Assembly (NCBI RefSeq): GCF_028769735.1
Contig: NC_088179.1
Coordinates: 8,771,950-8,835,949 of the forward strand
DNA from: Zonotrichia leucophrys gambelii
Taxonomy: Eukaryota; Chordata; Aves; Passeriformes; Passerellidae
Reading direction: 5' to 3'
DNA length: 64,000 nucleotides
In this document: in pieces, positions 13,601 through 27,800 of the stretch
How the letters are laid out: every line of letters begins with the position of its first letter
Numbering within the stretch: the stretch's first letter is position 1
Notes under the pieces: model-generated
Seen by the model: the letters and a program-made list of their open reading frames with translations, nothing else
Database searches by the model: none
What the model was told of the DNA's origin: nothing
Made by a program: the position numbers and the translations under genes

Positions 13601-16600
13601 AGTTTGTTATCTTTTATGACCCAGGTGTAGGATTACTACTAAGGCAAAACAATCCAAATGTACCCTGTAACCCAGCTCCCCCGAGCTGCAGCAAACACCT
13701 GTGGGGTTGTTTTGGAATACATCAGTGCTGCAAAGCCCCCAGTGAAACCTCACAACACTCACAGCCAACACAAGAGCAGCTCAGAAGAGCTACAGGGAAA
13801 CAGTGAGGAGTCATTTTCTGCTTTTAGCCCGGGGCCGAGCACTCAGTGTTTTCCTAGAGCCCAGCAGCAGCCCTGTCACACACACAGCAAGGTGGGATGC
13901 CACTGCCTGACCCCTCACCTTTCCAAGCAAGTCAGTGATGTTCTGGTTCTGGTTCCTACACTCTTCCAAGGTTTAGCACATGTTTCTCATCTGCCCAGCC
14001 ATGCAGCCCCAGAGTGCAGGAGAGCAGGGCTGCACCAGCTGGAGCCCCAGGAAGGCCATGCTTGTGTTAAATACAGCTTTGTACTGCTCTGCAAGGGGGG
14101 AGTGCTCTGTCCTTAGCCAACACATTGAGCTGCTCTGTCTTCCAAACCCTGTGTTTTCTCTTCATTTAAAATCACAGAGCTTCCTTTGAGGCAGGGCTGA
14201 TGACAGAAGGAGAACAATCTGCCCTGGACATTTCTGTTGCAACCTTTGGAAAATATTTTGGCTGTCTCTAGGGCCACCGTGTATCTATGTAATCAAGGCT
14301 GACTTACAACACCTTAAGGTGGGCCATGGGTGATGGGTTCAAGAATCCATGGGTTTTCCCATCTGTGAAAACTCCATTTGGCTTTGTCCCAGATCAGAAC
14401 ATAAAAGGTCATGGTTTTGCAACCTCCCTTGAGGTGTGGGACCTCAGAACATTCTTGGCTTAAACTTTCCTTGTGGTGCATCAGCCCCATGTACCTGCTG
14501 AGATGGGCAGCTGTGGATTTGGCTCAGGGCAGAGCAGAGCACCTGCCCAGGGCAGGGAATCACTCCCAGGACACTGCTCAGCTCTTGGCCCAGAGCCACT
14601 GCTGGGAAAGCAGACAAGGATCAGCATGCCACCAGCATCTCCCAGAGGAAATGTCTCCTCCTGATTTCGTTGATAGAGAATTGAATTCTCCTGCCCCTCC
14701 AAATCAACTGCTGGACTTTTCTTTCTTAAAAACTAAAAAAAAAACCACTATGTGTTACTAAAACTACCTAATTGTCTCAGGAAATAGGGAGGGATAGTGA
14801 GGGCAACCTCCCAGCCAGCCCAATGTTCTGTACAGCCACCAAGAGACAGGGTTTCCAGTGAGGAGGTGCCTTTCCAGCCTGGTACACCACACCACACTGC
14901 CTGACTGTCAGCAGAGCCTCAGCTGGGAAAAACCATGGGGAACCTGCTACACAAGCATGGGGGTACTTTGCTGTACCAAGGGAGGGCCGTGACCACATTC
15001 AGAACATGAATGGTACAGAAGTTTCTCAGAATTTGTACAAAAACTGGTAAACAAAAAAACCCCCAAAAATCTCAATCAACCAACCAAAAAAAAAAAACCA
15101 AAAAAACAAAACACACCCTGAGTTTTGGTTCTTACTCAGTTTGGTCACAAGAGAGCAGTTGTTTCAGGCTGATAGACAGAGAACTCAATAGCAGGTTCAG
15201 GTCAGTGCCAGCTGAGAGTCTGTAGGGTGTCAGTGCTATGGACAAGACCACCTTGTATTTCTAGATTAGGTAATGGCTTGAACTCAATGGTTTTGCCACA
15301 GTTAAAAGCAGATCTTTTGGAAGGATGAAAGGCTAAAGCAAAGGGACATGGTGCTCATTCAGTTAGTACAGACTGTCCTTTTAATAAATTAACAGACCTA
15401 GATGAAAGATCTAATTAAAAGGCTCTGCACACCGTATCCGTTTAGAAAAAAACTTGAATGGAAAAACCTTTGGGAAAGAACTTTTACTTGTGAGTTGGAA
15501 AACCCTTGACTGTTTGACAGGTATCATGATGACTTCCAGAGATCAGTGATGGATGCTGAATCATGGACACTTTGGCCAAAAAAGTGTTCTTACCAACAAC
15601 TCTTCTGGGAAGCCAGGGCCTTTACACATCCACAAACCTGCTGTGTTGTGCTACAGATATTGTCCTGCCACATGCATAGACAGGTCTATGCCAAACCTCA
15701 ACCACTCAGAACACAATGTGCCCTTTGAAAAAAGGTGATTTGAGGAGAAGTAACAAGGGAGATCATAGTTAGTATCTCCTTTGGAGCATATGGCACCAAT
15801 GCCATAAAGCCTGGAAGCTGATCCTTGTACTGAGAGCAGGAGTTTTCACTTATAAAGGCAGAACAGAGCAGCAAGACAGAGCCTCAGAGACACGTACTCC
15901 TAGGAGTGATGTGTGTGAAACCTGTGCCTGCCCAAGCACAGCACATGCAGCCTGCTGAGCCAGACCCTCTATGACATTCCTGTGACCTGTGCCTAAGAGC
16001 TGAACATGCAGAACATCAGTTTTGCAATATGGTAGTTGTGCTTATTTAATAACTTTCCATAACACGTACAGATATTATCTTCTGTCATGGCCTAAAAACA
16101 CTTTAAACAACAGTTTCCTCAAAAATCAAACAGAAATTTATATCAAACTGAGAGATGATGACAGACTTCTGTGGAATTAAGCAATTTCTCTCAGCATTTT
16201 TGTGGGCTTAACTAAACTGAGAGATTACAAGCAGAAAGGAAAGAACCACCCCCAGATTTTCCATTTAAAAAAATAGTGAGGAAACATTCTGAAAAAACTG
16301 TAGAAGATAAACAACTGTTAGACATGATGTACCATAGCCTTGACCTCCCATCAACAACTGTTATTCCCATTCAAATCAATTGCTGATATGGTTTTCTTCT
16401 CACCCAGCAGCTCCAGATGTTTCTTCCTGAACATTCCTGCTTGCCAAAGGAGAGCATTCACAGGGAGCAAAGGAGAACACAGTAAAAAAAACCCCAAAAC
16501 CAGTAAAAGTTTGGCTCTCTGAGCACCAAGAGACCAACCACAAACGCAGCATCCCTTCCAAGAGCTGCTCATGGCCAAGGCTGGCCCAGGCCCATCTCCT

Positions 16601-18571
16601 GGGAGGGCTCAGCAGCTCCACGCCACTGCCTGTCCCTACGGCCAGGCTCAGGCCAAGCCAGGCAGGTACTGGCCCATCGCTCACCCTCTGAGAGGAACAA
16701 GCAGCACAGATAAGCAGGCTGCCGCTCCAGAGTGGTTCAGGGAAGTTGCAGTGAGTCACTCCTAGTCACAGAGGGGAGAAAAAACCCACACAGAGGTATT
16801 AAGAAGTCAGATGGATTGATTGCACCATCTTCATAGTGGGAATCTCAGATTAAAGCCCCTCACCTGCTGCACTGTACAGCCCTGCAGACAGCAGAGTTGG
16901 TTATTTTGATTGCACAGATGTATGATTGATAGGAGAATAAACCTGAATCATGCTGGCTACTGCTGTTAAAACAGTTAGGATAAAGTGTAGTCATCTGACA
17001 GGGAAAAACCACATTGTAAAATTAGAGATGAAGTTTGCCAGGATGGGTTTAGGTGTATTTATGAAGTGCCCATAAGTGATGTGGGTACTATCCAAAAAAA
17101 AAAAAAACCACCAACGTGCTTGCTTTCTAGAGGAAGAACAAAGATCAGCTGAAGTTCACAGAGGAGTTTGTGCCTTTTCACACAGGCCACAGCCAAGGTG
17201 TTCATGGAATGCACACCCTCTACATAGGCTGGAACCTCTAAAGGGCTTTTCTAACACGTTATTGTACCTTTCAGGGCATAAAAATGACATACCAGATTTC
17301 ACATTGCTGACTGGACCTGGGAATCCTCACCAGGTTTGTAGTTCTGACACAACCCCCATGCTCCCGGTGCCCTCACTTCTCTGCCCAGGGATGCAGGGCA
17401 GAAATGCTGCCCCAAGCCTGGACAGCCCAATCCCCCCTGCCATCCCCCAGCTTGTTGGCAGACATGGCAGCAGAGAGATGAGGGCACTTTTTAGCTTTTC
17501 TGTCACCTCTACTTGGTGACACAAGCCTGTGGATGTCTTTGATGTTGCAGCAGGAGATCCTGTCAGCTGAGATAAATCTCACTGCAAATGCTGCTCACAC
17601 ACAACTCGTGATTCTGCAGGTTAATGCAGCAATTCTCCCTGCAAGTGTGTCCATGGCACAGTGTCTTCAGACATCAATCCTTGCTAGGACCTGAAAACTG
17701 GTAACTCTAATGCAATGTAAATCTACACATTTCAGGATATTTAACCTACAATAGAGCAAAAAAAGGGAAGTAAATGGCAGTGCCATTTACTTGTGCAGAC
17801 AAGAAAAGGTGTCTACACAGATTTTCTAAATGAGGCTGGAAAGGCAGATTTGATTTCTCTCTTAAGTCAGCAACAAAAGGGAAACATTCTCATTTTTACA
17901 GCTATGAGCTGCTTGTTCCATGATCACCAAAGAGTTAAGTACCCAAGGCCTGCAGTTTTTCCAGGGTGTTTTACATTTTTCAGGCCTTAGACTGAGAGCC
18001 ATTGAGCAGTCACCACAGGCAAGCCTCTCTGCAAGCAGAGCTGGGAGGCTGGGGCACTGCTGGGCCTGCTCTGGAGAGCTGGGACAGCAGCCAAGGCACA
18101 CAGAAAAGGACAAGTCAGGTAACTCCTTACAGCAGCACTTTTCTGCTCACTCCCGTTCTGCCTGCAAAGAGCACACGAACCCAAGGCAGCAGTGAGGCAC
18201 GGCTGGGTGTGTGGGAGGCCAGGCAGGGAGAGGGAATGGGCACAAGGAGCAGCCCCACAGAAGGAAGGGCTGAGTCACCTGGATTGGGGTCAGGGGGAAA
18301 GAGTGCAGGATGGGGCTGGGAAAGGCTTGGAACACGAATGGCCAGCCCTACTGCAGCCCAAGGACAAGGGGGACAGCAAGGAGTTGCAGGGGAGAACAGT
18401 GCCCAAGGAACACGGGGTCCCATCCACCTGGGCAGGCCTGGCCCTGCAGCAGCAGCATGTTCTGAGTTTCATCTGCAGAATGTTTGGTTGGTTATTTTCA
18501 ATTAAAAATAAGGGAGCTGTACTCACTCTGTGCCCCTCAGACTGCTTTTCTGCACAGCACACGGAGCTGAT
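10664..18571. other. Gene-free sequence
   Basis: Unique-looking sequence with A-rich runs near 14,735, 15,085-15,110 and 17,092-17,107. No coding exon or transposon is recognised. Confidence 0.6.
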
Positions 18572-18823
18572 TTAGAGGGCCAGAGAAACCGGGTTTGGAA
18601 ACTCCAGCGTTCTGGGGTTTGGCAGTGTGACAGTTCCTGAGCAGAGGGATGCATGTAATGCCCTTTCCCTTGCTGCTCTCCTCAGCTCAGGCATCTGCAA
18701 GCACTTCTCCTCGATCAGCTGGAGTGACACATGGAAGAAGTTAGATTTTAAGTAGAGCTGACTCTGTTCAGGCACAAGATTGTTGGTAGCCTGGATCAGA
18801 AGGGCCAGTTCTCTCTCTGTCCC
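18572..18823 (-). other. Unassigned terminal-exon-like open frame, 83 residues
   Basis: On the minus strand an acceptor-like ATATTCCTCCACAG is followed by an open phase-0 frame of 83 codons ending in TAA. It includes SQLYLKSNFFHVSLQLIEEK and a charged PELRRAARERA stretch, suggesting an amphipathic helical protein. Codon use is mixed and not repeat-like. The frame continues open upstream to a Met at 18,916. I cannot name a family. A short segment at about 20,465-20,540 on the same strand also has good acceptor and donor signals, but the phases do not match directly. It may be a real exon, a pseudogene piece or chance. Confidence 0.25.
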
Positions 18824-21800
18824 CTGTGGAGGAATATTCAACAGATAAACTCTAATAGGTAATAAAAACCACATGGGATTCACCAGCTTGGACAGTCCCT
18901 TACCCATCATCAACAACCTAATGCTACTCTGCTACTTCATCCTCTGCTATTACAGTTATGCTGAGTAACTGAAGAGAATAAATTGCTGTTGAAATACCTG
19001 TGCAAAAAAAGAACACATACCCAAAGACTGGATGCATTTTGCTACTAATAATGTATTTATCAACCTGATTTTGCACGGCTCTGATTTCTGATTATGCACA
19101 ATCCAAGTGCCTAAACATATAACAGCAATTAACAACTTGCACACAGCACAAAGGAAAGGTGCTCCCAAGGGCTTCGTGCCTGTCTCTGCTCTCTCTTTGA
19201 AGTGCTGAAGAAGTTGCAAGTGGTGCTTGCTAAGAAAATAGGCAAACAGGGACTAGAACTTATCCACACTGTGATCAGCATTGCACCACCCTGACCTCTC
19301 CCTGTTTAGAGGAAAGGTTCATTATTCTCCCTAGGGAGCTGTCCAGGCCAGGCCATGCTGCCCAGAGCAGGGCTGGGCAGTGAGGCAGGGGACAGGCTCT
19401 GAAATGCTAAAATCAAGGTTAAACCAGAGACTGAGTCCTGAACTGGACAGCTGGTGGCACACAGGCCTGACCATGCTGACTGCAGCAGAATCTCCTCTCT
19501 CTCCAGGTAACTGCTCTGCTGTATTCAAAGCTGCTTTTCCATTCCCCATCATCTCACTCTTTCCCAGGACAATCCTCTCCTGTCACACAGGCAGGACCCA
19601 CCATGCCAAAGCAGGGAGCACAAAAAGCATCACTCTGAGCCCCAGCAGAGCAGTGACTCTCAGAGCTGCCCTGACTGCACAGACCCAGCCATCTGCTGTG
19701 ATATCTGCATGCACTGAAGGCTCTCTGCTCTGCCAAGGAGCTCCAGACCTGCCAAGGATTCCTGTGGCAAAGCCTTGGCAAGGCACAGAATATTCCCATT
19801 CATTTTCCTCTCTCCATAAATTGGCCAAAGCCCCCTCCTGCAGCTCAGGCTCAGCAAAGCTCCTGGGCACAGGGATTATTTCTTCCCAGGATCCTACACA
19901 CCCATAACCCTCAGTGCTCTTTCCACTTACAAGGTTTAAAACCCCAAAAGCAAGCAAGGATGAGAACCCAGCAGCAGCACACGATTGGGAATGCAGCCTT
20001 AGGCTCATGCCCATCTTTGTGTGCCCCTGTGCCAGTCCCACTGGAAATTTATAGAGTTTGCTCAGAAATGGAGTGCAGTCAGGCTTGAGTTGTTGAGGAC
20101 GCAGAGGTACTTGTGCCTCATGGCACAGTCTTATCCCTTCCTTCTTTCCCTCAGTAATTTATACAGTTATGCCCCAAAATACATGTTTTGGCATGAGAGC
20201 AAGAGCAGATATCAAAACACTATTTAATAAAAGATTTTAAATGGTACTGCTGGCTGTCTACAGCTAATTCCCTGCCTGCATTTAAAATTTAACCTGAAGC
20301 AGAATAATTATAGGTCTCTTTTTAATGGTTTTGTGGAGAATTAAAGATATAGGTCAGCACCATGAAACTATGCAGGATGCCCCCTCAATCAGAAAGAGGA
20401 ATTTAGACTCCATATCATCACCCCTGTGCTAGAAACTGCTGCAGCAAAGAGGAGGATGGCAAACTCACCACAGAGCAGCTGGGCAAGGGAGGGGGACATG
20501 CAGACTCCTAAGGAGCTTCTCAGCATTTCAAAGCAGGGTTCTGCTGCAGCAGAGGAGGTAATAAAGCAAGGTGGGTGTTTCACATTCCCTGCTGGGTGAA
20601 TTTTCTCACCATGAGAGTGTGAAGAATCTCCAGCAGCAGCAGTGTTAAACACAAGTTTTCCTTAAACACAAGTGTTCCAGGCTCACATACCATTACCCCT
20701 GGTGAAATACACCATGGACCTGGGCAGCAACTGAAAGCTTCCTTCCCAAGTGCCCTGGCCATCCTCAGGACACCCAGAGACTGTGCTGAGGGCATTTGCA
20801 CAGCACAGACAAGCCCTGACACACTGGGCTTGAGGCTTGCTTATCTCCCTGGTGTCAGCTGCAGGACCCTCCCTGCTGGGCACTGAGTGCACTTTGCCAG
20901 CAAAAGGAGCACCTGGGAAGGAGCTCAGAGGCACTTTTTAAAGGCATTTCCTTGATACCTTTTAAAGAAATTCAAGAGCTTCTTGCCCTCCAGAGGAACC
21001 CGAGAAGGGGACGTGCATGGGTACCAGGGCATAACAAGCATTTATTTTTAAATACATTGCAGGTTTTGTCTGTGTTTGGAGGAGGAGGCATGCCTAGCAG
21101 ACAGCAGAACAAGAACCACACTGGGGAAAGGGAATAATGTTCAAATTAGGTGGGAGGAGAGGGAGAGGAGGAAAAATAATTGATTTTCTGAAGTCTGAAG
21201 GTGCTTGGCCCAGAAACTACAAGCCTGAGAACAAAAAAACACTAATTATATTTTTAAATGCATATTTCAAAGTATTTGTCAGTTCAACTCACCCAACATA
21301 TTTATATTAAACTGCTTTTCTTTTCTTGGAGACTTGGACTTTAAAATGTTAATTGGTGACTAAAGAATACCCTTAAGAAAACAGATTTGCTGGCATTTCT
21401 GGCTGGGTATGTTCAGATTATAGCTTTTAAAGGCTAGGGTCTTGGGGTGTTCTGTCTTTTTTCCTGTAAAAAGAAAGTAAAAAATAGCTTACAGTTTCAT
21501 TACTGAAACTGCATTTCCTCTGAATACCTTCCCACCCCCATTATAAAGAAAAAGAGCAAGGTTTGAAAGTTTGAGAGTTGGGCTTTTCAGTGACCAAGGC
21601 TGGAAGGATTTCACAGGCTTCCAAGTTCAAACTGCAGTGTTGCCCAAATACCATACTGACTGACATAAGGTGCAGATTTTGGCTTTCAGAGGAGTGGCTG
21701 CACTCCTGGTCCCTGTGCTGCAGGAAGCCACATTATTCCTTGCGTTAAGGAGTGCCCCAAGAAATGCGGGTTTATGGAATAATCTCACCTGAAAAGCAGA

Positions 21801-24800
21801 AAGGACAGGTCTGACACACAAGGCTCTGTTGTGAGCTGCCCTTGGAGCTGCCCAGGTGAGGTGCAGGAGCAACAGGGCAGGCAAAGATCTGCAGCAGAGG
21901 CTGCTTCACCAGCCACAGCCTGGACAACTTCTATCTACAACTTTAATTTCCAGTTTGTTATGAGCTCGGCTAAATGGCAGTTAGATTCATGCCCACTGCA
22001 GCTCCTAATGCATTTTTGCAAGTGTAATTTACTTATTTTTCAGCTGACCTACTTCAAGTCAGGCCTGGTATTAAAGAAATCATTCAGAAGGCACTGCAAG
22101 CTATATGCTAAATGCTGTGATAATGGGCAATGCAGGCAGCCCAGGCAGGTGCAGAGGAGAGCCCTTCATTGCCAAAAACCTTTTGGAGCTTTCAGTTAGC
22201 TGCTCATCACACAGCTGTAAGGCACAGCAAGGCCAAGCCAACCAAACACCATGATGTGGACATGCAGCAGGTCTCTCACATCTCTCCATCCCTATCCCAG
22301 CTCTCCCATAGCTCCTTTCAGCTTAGCCTAAGCAACAGGCCAGCCCCCATGTTACAGGTTCCCTTCCCTTTTACAGCCTTGCCTGTTGGTCACAGCTGAA
22401 CACTTACCTGTGAGTGCCCCTGAAAAGCGGGAAAGGGAAGCTTAGAATGACAGCATTCTGCTCTAATTCCGGATGGAGCTGCAGCCAAGCTGGCATGCAG
22501 GCAGCAGGTCTGGCTGGTGGCCCTGTGCTGGCCAGCTGCTCCCTCCCTGCTCTTCAGCCACGGCTGCCTCCTGCCTCCCAACCTGCCCTTTCCAGGTGCC
22601 TCTAGAAGCTGCACAACTGAAATCAATCACCTTGGGATTTATTGATTATTTTCCCAAGCTAGATGTTTCCCTGAGGCTGAGCGTTTTCAAGATGTTAAGG
22701 GAAACGTTTATGTCAAGAATAGGAAGGAAAAGGAAAAATCCTCATTTTGACCCAGTGAAAACCTGGCAGAAATTTATCCAGATGTGGAGCAATGCTTTGA
22801 CATGATGGGAGGGTGGTGTCAGCAGCCTCCAGTGTCCCTGTATCTGCTGCAGTTGGAGCATGTCCTGTGCCCCTGCAGCGAGAGCAACTACCCCGTGAAA
22901 CAGGGGAGAGACAGGAGTGAGGAGAAGTCAGGGATGCAGAGATGAGCAGTAAAGCAGCACATCAGAGCTGGGATGAGGGGTTTGAGAGGAGTCATCAGCA
23001 CTGCAAATCTCCCCAAAGCCAGAGCCAGTTTTGGAAGTGGCAGTCTCACAGCACACAGCCCACCCTGCAGGAGAGCCCTGGGAGCCTTCTGCTGCCTGTG
23101 ATTGCAGTCCTTGGAAGGATGGTGGGAAGAAACAAGATACACAGAGCACAGGAACTGCATTTCTGGCTGTGGGGTTGAGCTGTGCTGAGCAACACCCTGG
23201 GAAGGGAAGGAAGGGAAGTGGAGCTGGGAGGCTCAGTGGAGCCTGGAGCTGGAGGAGAGCCTGCTGGACCCTGCTGTGGAGACTCAGCCCAGGCTCCTCA
23301 GAGGCACAGGCTCCCTCTGGCTCCTGTCCGGCCTGGCAGCTGCAGCAGAGCTGGGCTGGGCTGGGGGAGCAGTGCTCAGTCCCTGCTGCAGTTTCCATCT
23401 TTCATCTTTCCCAGCTCTGCCTGGCATTGCCAGCAGCAGGGACCAACCAGGAGCTCTGGGGCAGGGAGGCAGCTCTGTGCAGCCTGAAGGATGCTCCAAA
23501 TCTGCAGGCAGGCAGCCCAGCAGTGAGCAGAGGGAGGGACCAGCCCTCTGCCATGGCTGTGCTCTCCTGCAAGCACAGCAAGGCCCTGCTGCCTGTGCCA
23601 GGCTTCACCATGAAGGTGATGGCAGCTCATGCTGATACCCTCCTGCACTTTGTCCGTGCCCCTCAACCTTTATGGCATTTACAGGAGAACAAAACTGCCA
23701 GTGGCATCCGAGGTCACAGCCTGCACGAGGTCCTAGGGCTGCCTCTGATGCCCAAGTGTGCCCACAGTACTTCAGTGCTTTTATGCTGAGTGTGGAAATA
23801 ATTCCAGTAACAGACAGCCCCACACAGACTCACTGTGAGCACAGTCTGCTGCTACCTGCAAAACACCTCCCTGAGCAGGATTGAATTCAGGGGATACCCC
23901 AGTGTAAACCTGGGAATCACTGGCCCTGAAGCATCAGGACAATTAGGGTCACATCAGCATCACAGCCCTGCTGGATGGCAGCTTGCCAGTTTCTCATTTC
24001 CCGACTGCTGCTCTCAGGACTGGAGGGAGCTGTGGTGCTGGACTGTGTCCCACACAGAGAAGGAAGGGGAAGGCATGGCACAGCACAGCCCCCAGCACAA
24101 GCACTGCAGCAGGGAGAGAACTGCAGGCTGGGAGCCCTGGGACACACCAATGGACACTGCAAAGAGCTGCTGGCCAGCTGCAAGGGCACGGGGACATCCC
24201 CTCCCTGCTGAGCTCTCCCAGCCAAAGCCACCAGCTGCCATTTGAACATTGGAAACCCTGTGCTTGCCAGTGATTCCCACCATCAGCTGCTGAGGGAGTG
24301 CAGGAGCACCTTGGCTGAGACAGCTCCCTATGCCAGGCACAGCTCCTGCCGTGTGCTAGTGGAGAGGTTTAAAATTCTTTCAACTCCTATAAAAAGTATT
24401 TAAAAATCACAATATTCAGACTCACCTTAAAAAAAAAAAAATCTAAAAGGATTTTTGCAGCCCAGCATAAGTTAGGGCAATGAGTGCACTGCATCTTCAC
24501 AGGCATGTATCAGCACTGTATTTCCAATAACTATTGTCCCAAAACCCTTTTAAAACGATAGGAGATTTGCAATAACACTGTGACCCTGCTAACTGCAGGA
24601 GGGTTCCTCCCAGCTTCCCTTCAGAGAGCTGAGAAAGAAATTATCCTTACAGAAAGATCATTACTGTGAGCTCACATAATCCCACTTTTAATCAAATGAT
24701 AATTTAAGTGTAAGTTCCACTTCATGCATTTAGAAAAACATTGGTGTAATAAACACTCCTATTAAATCCTCATCCTCAAAAAAGATCATTCCCACAGTTG

Positions 24801-27800
24801 CCATTTAACAAGGCAGGAAAAAGAAACCAGTTCAGTTCAGAATTTACACAGCTATTTCATCTTTTCCTCTGGAAGAGATGAGTTTTATATAACATTAGAC
24901 TCTCATATAGTAGTTACAGAGCCCAAAAGGGAAACTATAGCAGATAAAGCACACAGATATTTAAGCCTAGCTTTTTCCTTCTGCAAGATAAACCTACACC
25001 TGTTCTGTTAATAGCCTTCCTTGAGTAATGCACCAACAAACAACTGCTTTGAAACCATAACTCCTGTGAAGTTTTAGGGACCTGATTTGCTCCTTACTGA
25101 CAAAAATGTGAAAATTGGAATATTGAGAGGAACATCAAGAGAGTTGAGATTCATTAGCATGAAGCTCACATCAAAAGCAAGGAGCACAGTGAGATAAAAT
25201 GCCCTGGGAGGCCGAGCCATGGAAGGCACAGCTCACACAGGATGCGCTGGTGGCTGCAGAGGCCACTCCATCAGCAGGAGTGTCACAGCACAGAAGATGA
25301 GCTGGTTCCTTGACCCTGCTAGATTATGCACACTGGACTGGGGAGGGAGGGGGGAGCGCTGGGTCAGGAGTGAAATCAGAAATCATTCCAGCTCATCGTG
25401 TGCCAGATGACTGGAAACGCCTCCATAGCTGCTGCTGGCAGCAGGGCAGGGCACAGGCTGGGCAGGCAGGCATTCCCACCACAGGAATCCCTTTCACCTG
25501 TGGCTGCCCTGCTGCTCAACAGTAGGGATGGATCAGAATGATGCACCAGTGTCCTCTGCAGTGAGCTGGAGAAAGCCCTCTGTGCTATCCCACATTATCC
25601 CAGGAATCCAAAATTCCTGGCTCAATCAGGAGCCAGCAAAGGCTCTGGGGCCCAGCAGAGCAGGAGCTCCCCCTGAGCAGCAGGAGTCTGCCTGCACCCA
25701 GCTGGGCACCAGGGGGAGGAGGGCTCAATTCTCCTGTCATTTGGCATCTTCACATCAAAGTGTGTGAGGAAAAGGCACACGGGAAGGCTGGGCTGGCTCC
25801 TCCCTGCACAGCCATAGTGGAGTGCAGGGAAAGCTTCAAAGCTGTGTGCTGGAGGGACAAACACAAACAACCCATACAGTTTATACATATATATGATGTT
25901 GCTTTGACTTATAAAAATGCATAAGTGTTCAAACCCTTGTAACAGCCTGACAGACAGGCTCTCACTTCCCAGCCATCCCCAGCTTTGTGCTGAGGGATGC
26001 AGGGATTGCCATACTGAACTGGATGTTCCAGTTCATCTCAACAACAGCCCAATATAGATTTCAAGGCATTTGCTTATTTTAATTCATATGCAAGTCCATC
26101 CCTCTATGGAAATTCTTCCTTTTGGAGATGCTTATCTGGTGGCTGGGTGTTTAGTCTGAAAAGGAGTGGGTCCCAGAGGGGCTGTTCCCAAATGTCTGGG
26201 ATGCAGGGGCTCCCAGCAGCCCACCCACCCAAGTGCTGAGAGCAGGCTGGGTAGCAGCCACAGGGGCTGCTGGAAAGCCATTTGGTGATGTCCCACCCCT
26301 CTTCCCAGCCCCACACCGTGCTGGCACTCTGTTTGTCAGCAACCCTGGGCAGCACAGCTGCAGGAGGTGCTGGCAGAGGTGGAGCCCCAGCCCTGGCAGA
26401 GCAGTCCATGGATCACCCACAGCAGGAGCTCACTCAGGCCCTGGGAACCCTGCCAGCAGCCCCAGGAGCTCTGCTCACCCCGGGCATCTGTGACAGCAGC
26501 TGAGTGCTCCTTATCAGCGCTGGGAGATAGGGCGGGATGAGAGCAGAATAACAAAAGCCCTGAGACGTGATTTATGGAGGAAAAAATAAACTTAGTATTA
26601 GTTTCCAATGGCATTTAAGTTTGAGAGGCCAGCCAAAACTTTTTTTTTTTTTACAAAATAATCTACTTGACTGAAGTACTCTTTCCTACAGGGATTTCTG
26701 TGTGTTGTGCTTAGGCAGTGCTATAACAATAAACAGGCATCCTTGCCTTAAGGGACTGCAGATACTGCCAAAGCAGGCAACATTTTAAACCTACAATAAC
26801 CTTTCTCTAATTGCAGAAGTCAAGCCAGACAGCCCAAACAGGCACAGAGCTGGGAGAGCACTTCAAGAAAGTGACACAGCATGGGCTTTCACCCAGGCAC
26901 TGCTGCCAACTGGCTTAGGGAGAAACTTTACATCACCCTAAAGCCCAGAAACTGCCTTCGAAAAACTAACTGGCTCCTCAAATGCCCATGCAGTGAATGG
27001 TCTGTGAACTGAAGCCAATGTGTCATTCCCAGCCTTCCCAACAAATGGTGGGGACCAAGGGGAACATGGAGATGCAGCTCTGACACAGAGACAAATGTTT
27101 CTGCACCGAGGCCCAGGGAATGCTTGGGGGGAACCAGGGAAGGGGTACCAGCACACATGCTGAGAGCTGGTACCATTATGCCAGGAAGGGAAAAGGTAAA
27201 TTACTCTTTCTAATCAGTCCTCCCCTGAGAGCTGAGGTTAGCAGGGAACTGGGGCGTGCTGGGGAAGCTGCTCAGCTTTGCTCCTTAGCTGCTTTTCACT
27301 GATAAAGATCCATGGTAGCTCACTGAGCACAGCCCTGTTGTGGGGTTAATAATGGTTCCAGTACAGCCACTGAAGTATTTTAACTGGGTTGGAGAGGGAT
27401 CAAAAGTCTCTAAGGAGGGTGATCCAACCAGTGGCACTGAATGCATTGAATGCTTTGCCAGAGCCCAGGACAAGGCCCTGTGGCTGGGAGGAGACCTGGG
27501 CTCCCTTCAGCTCCCCAGCAGCTCTGGGCTGAGACCAGGCACTAAATCCAAGCCTTCCTTCCCAAAGCCTTCATGGGGCTGTGAACCAAGGCCCTTTTCC
27601 CTAGCTCACACACTAGAGGGGCTCAGGCAGTTAACTGCAAACCTAGTCAGTTTTTACAGTTATTGTTTATGAGCTAACAGGATTCAATGTGAAATCCTAC
27701 ATTGTTGGGGTTTTTAAAATAAATTAAATTGAGAGCAGCCTCCCCCCAGCCTGGTCCACAACACTTTCCTCAGTGATGCTCAGTTGGAAGGATCTGGAAC

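Noticed and set aside
23031..23789. A 252-codon plus-strand frame
   Set aside because: GC-rich sequence with open frames in most registers and low-complexity Gly/Ala/Ser/Trp composition; no domain recognised.
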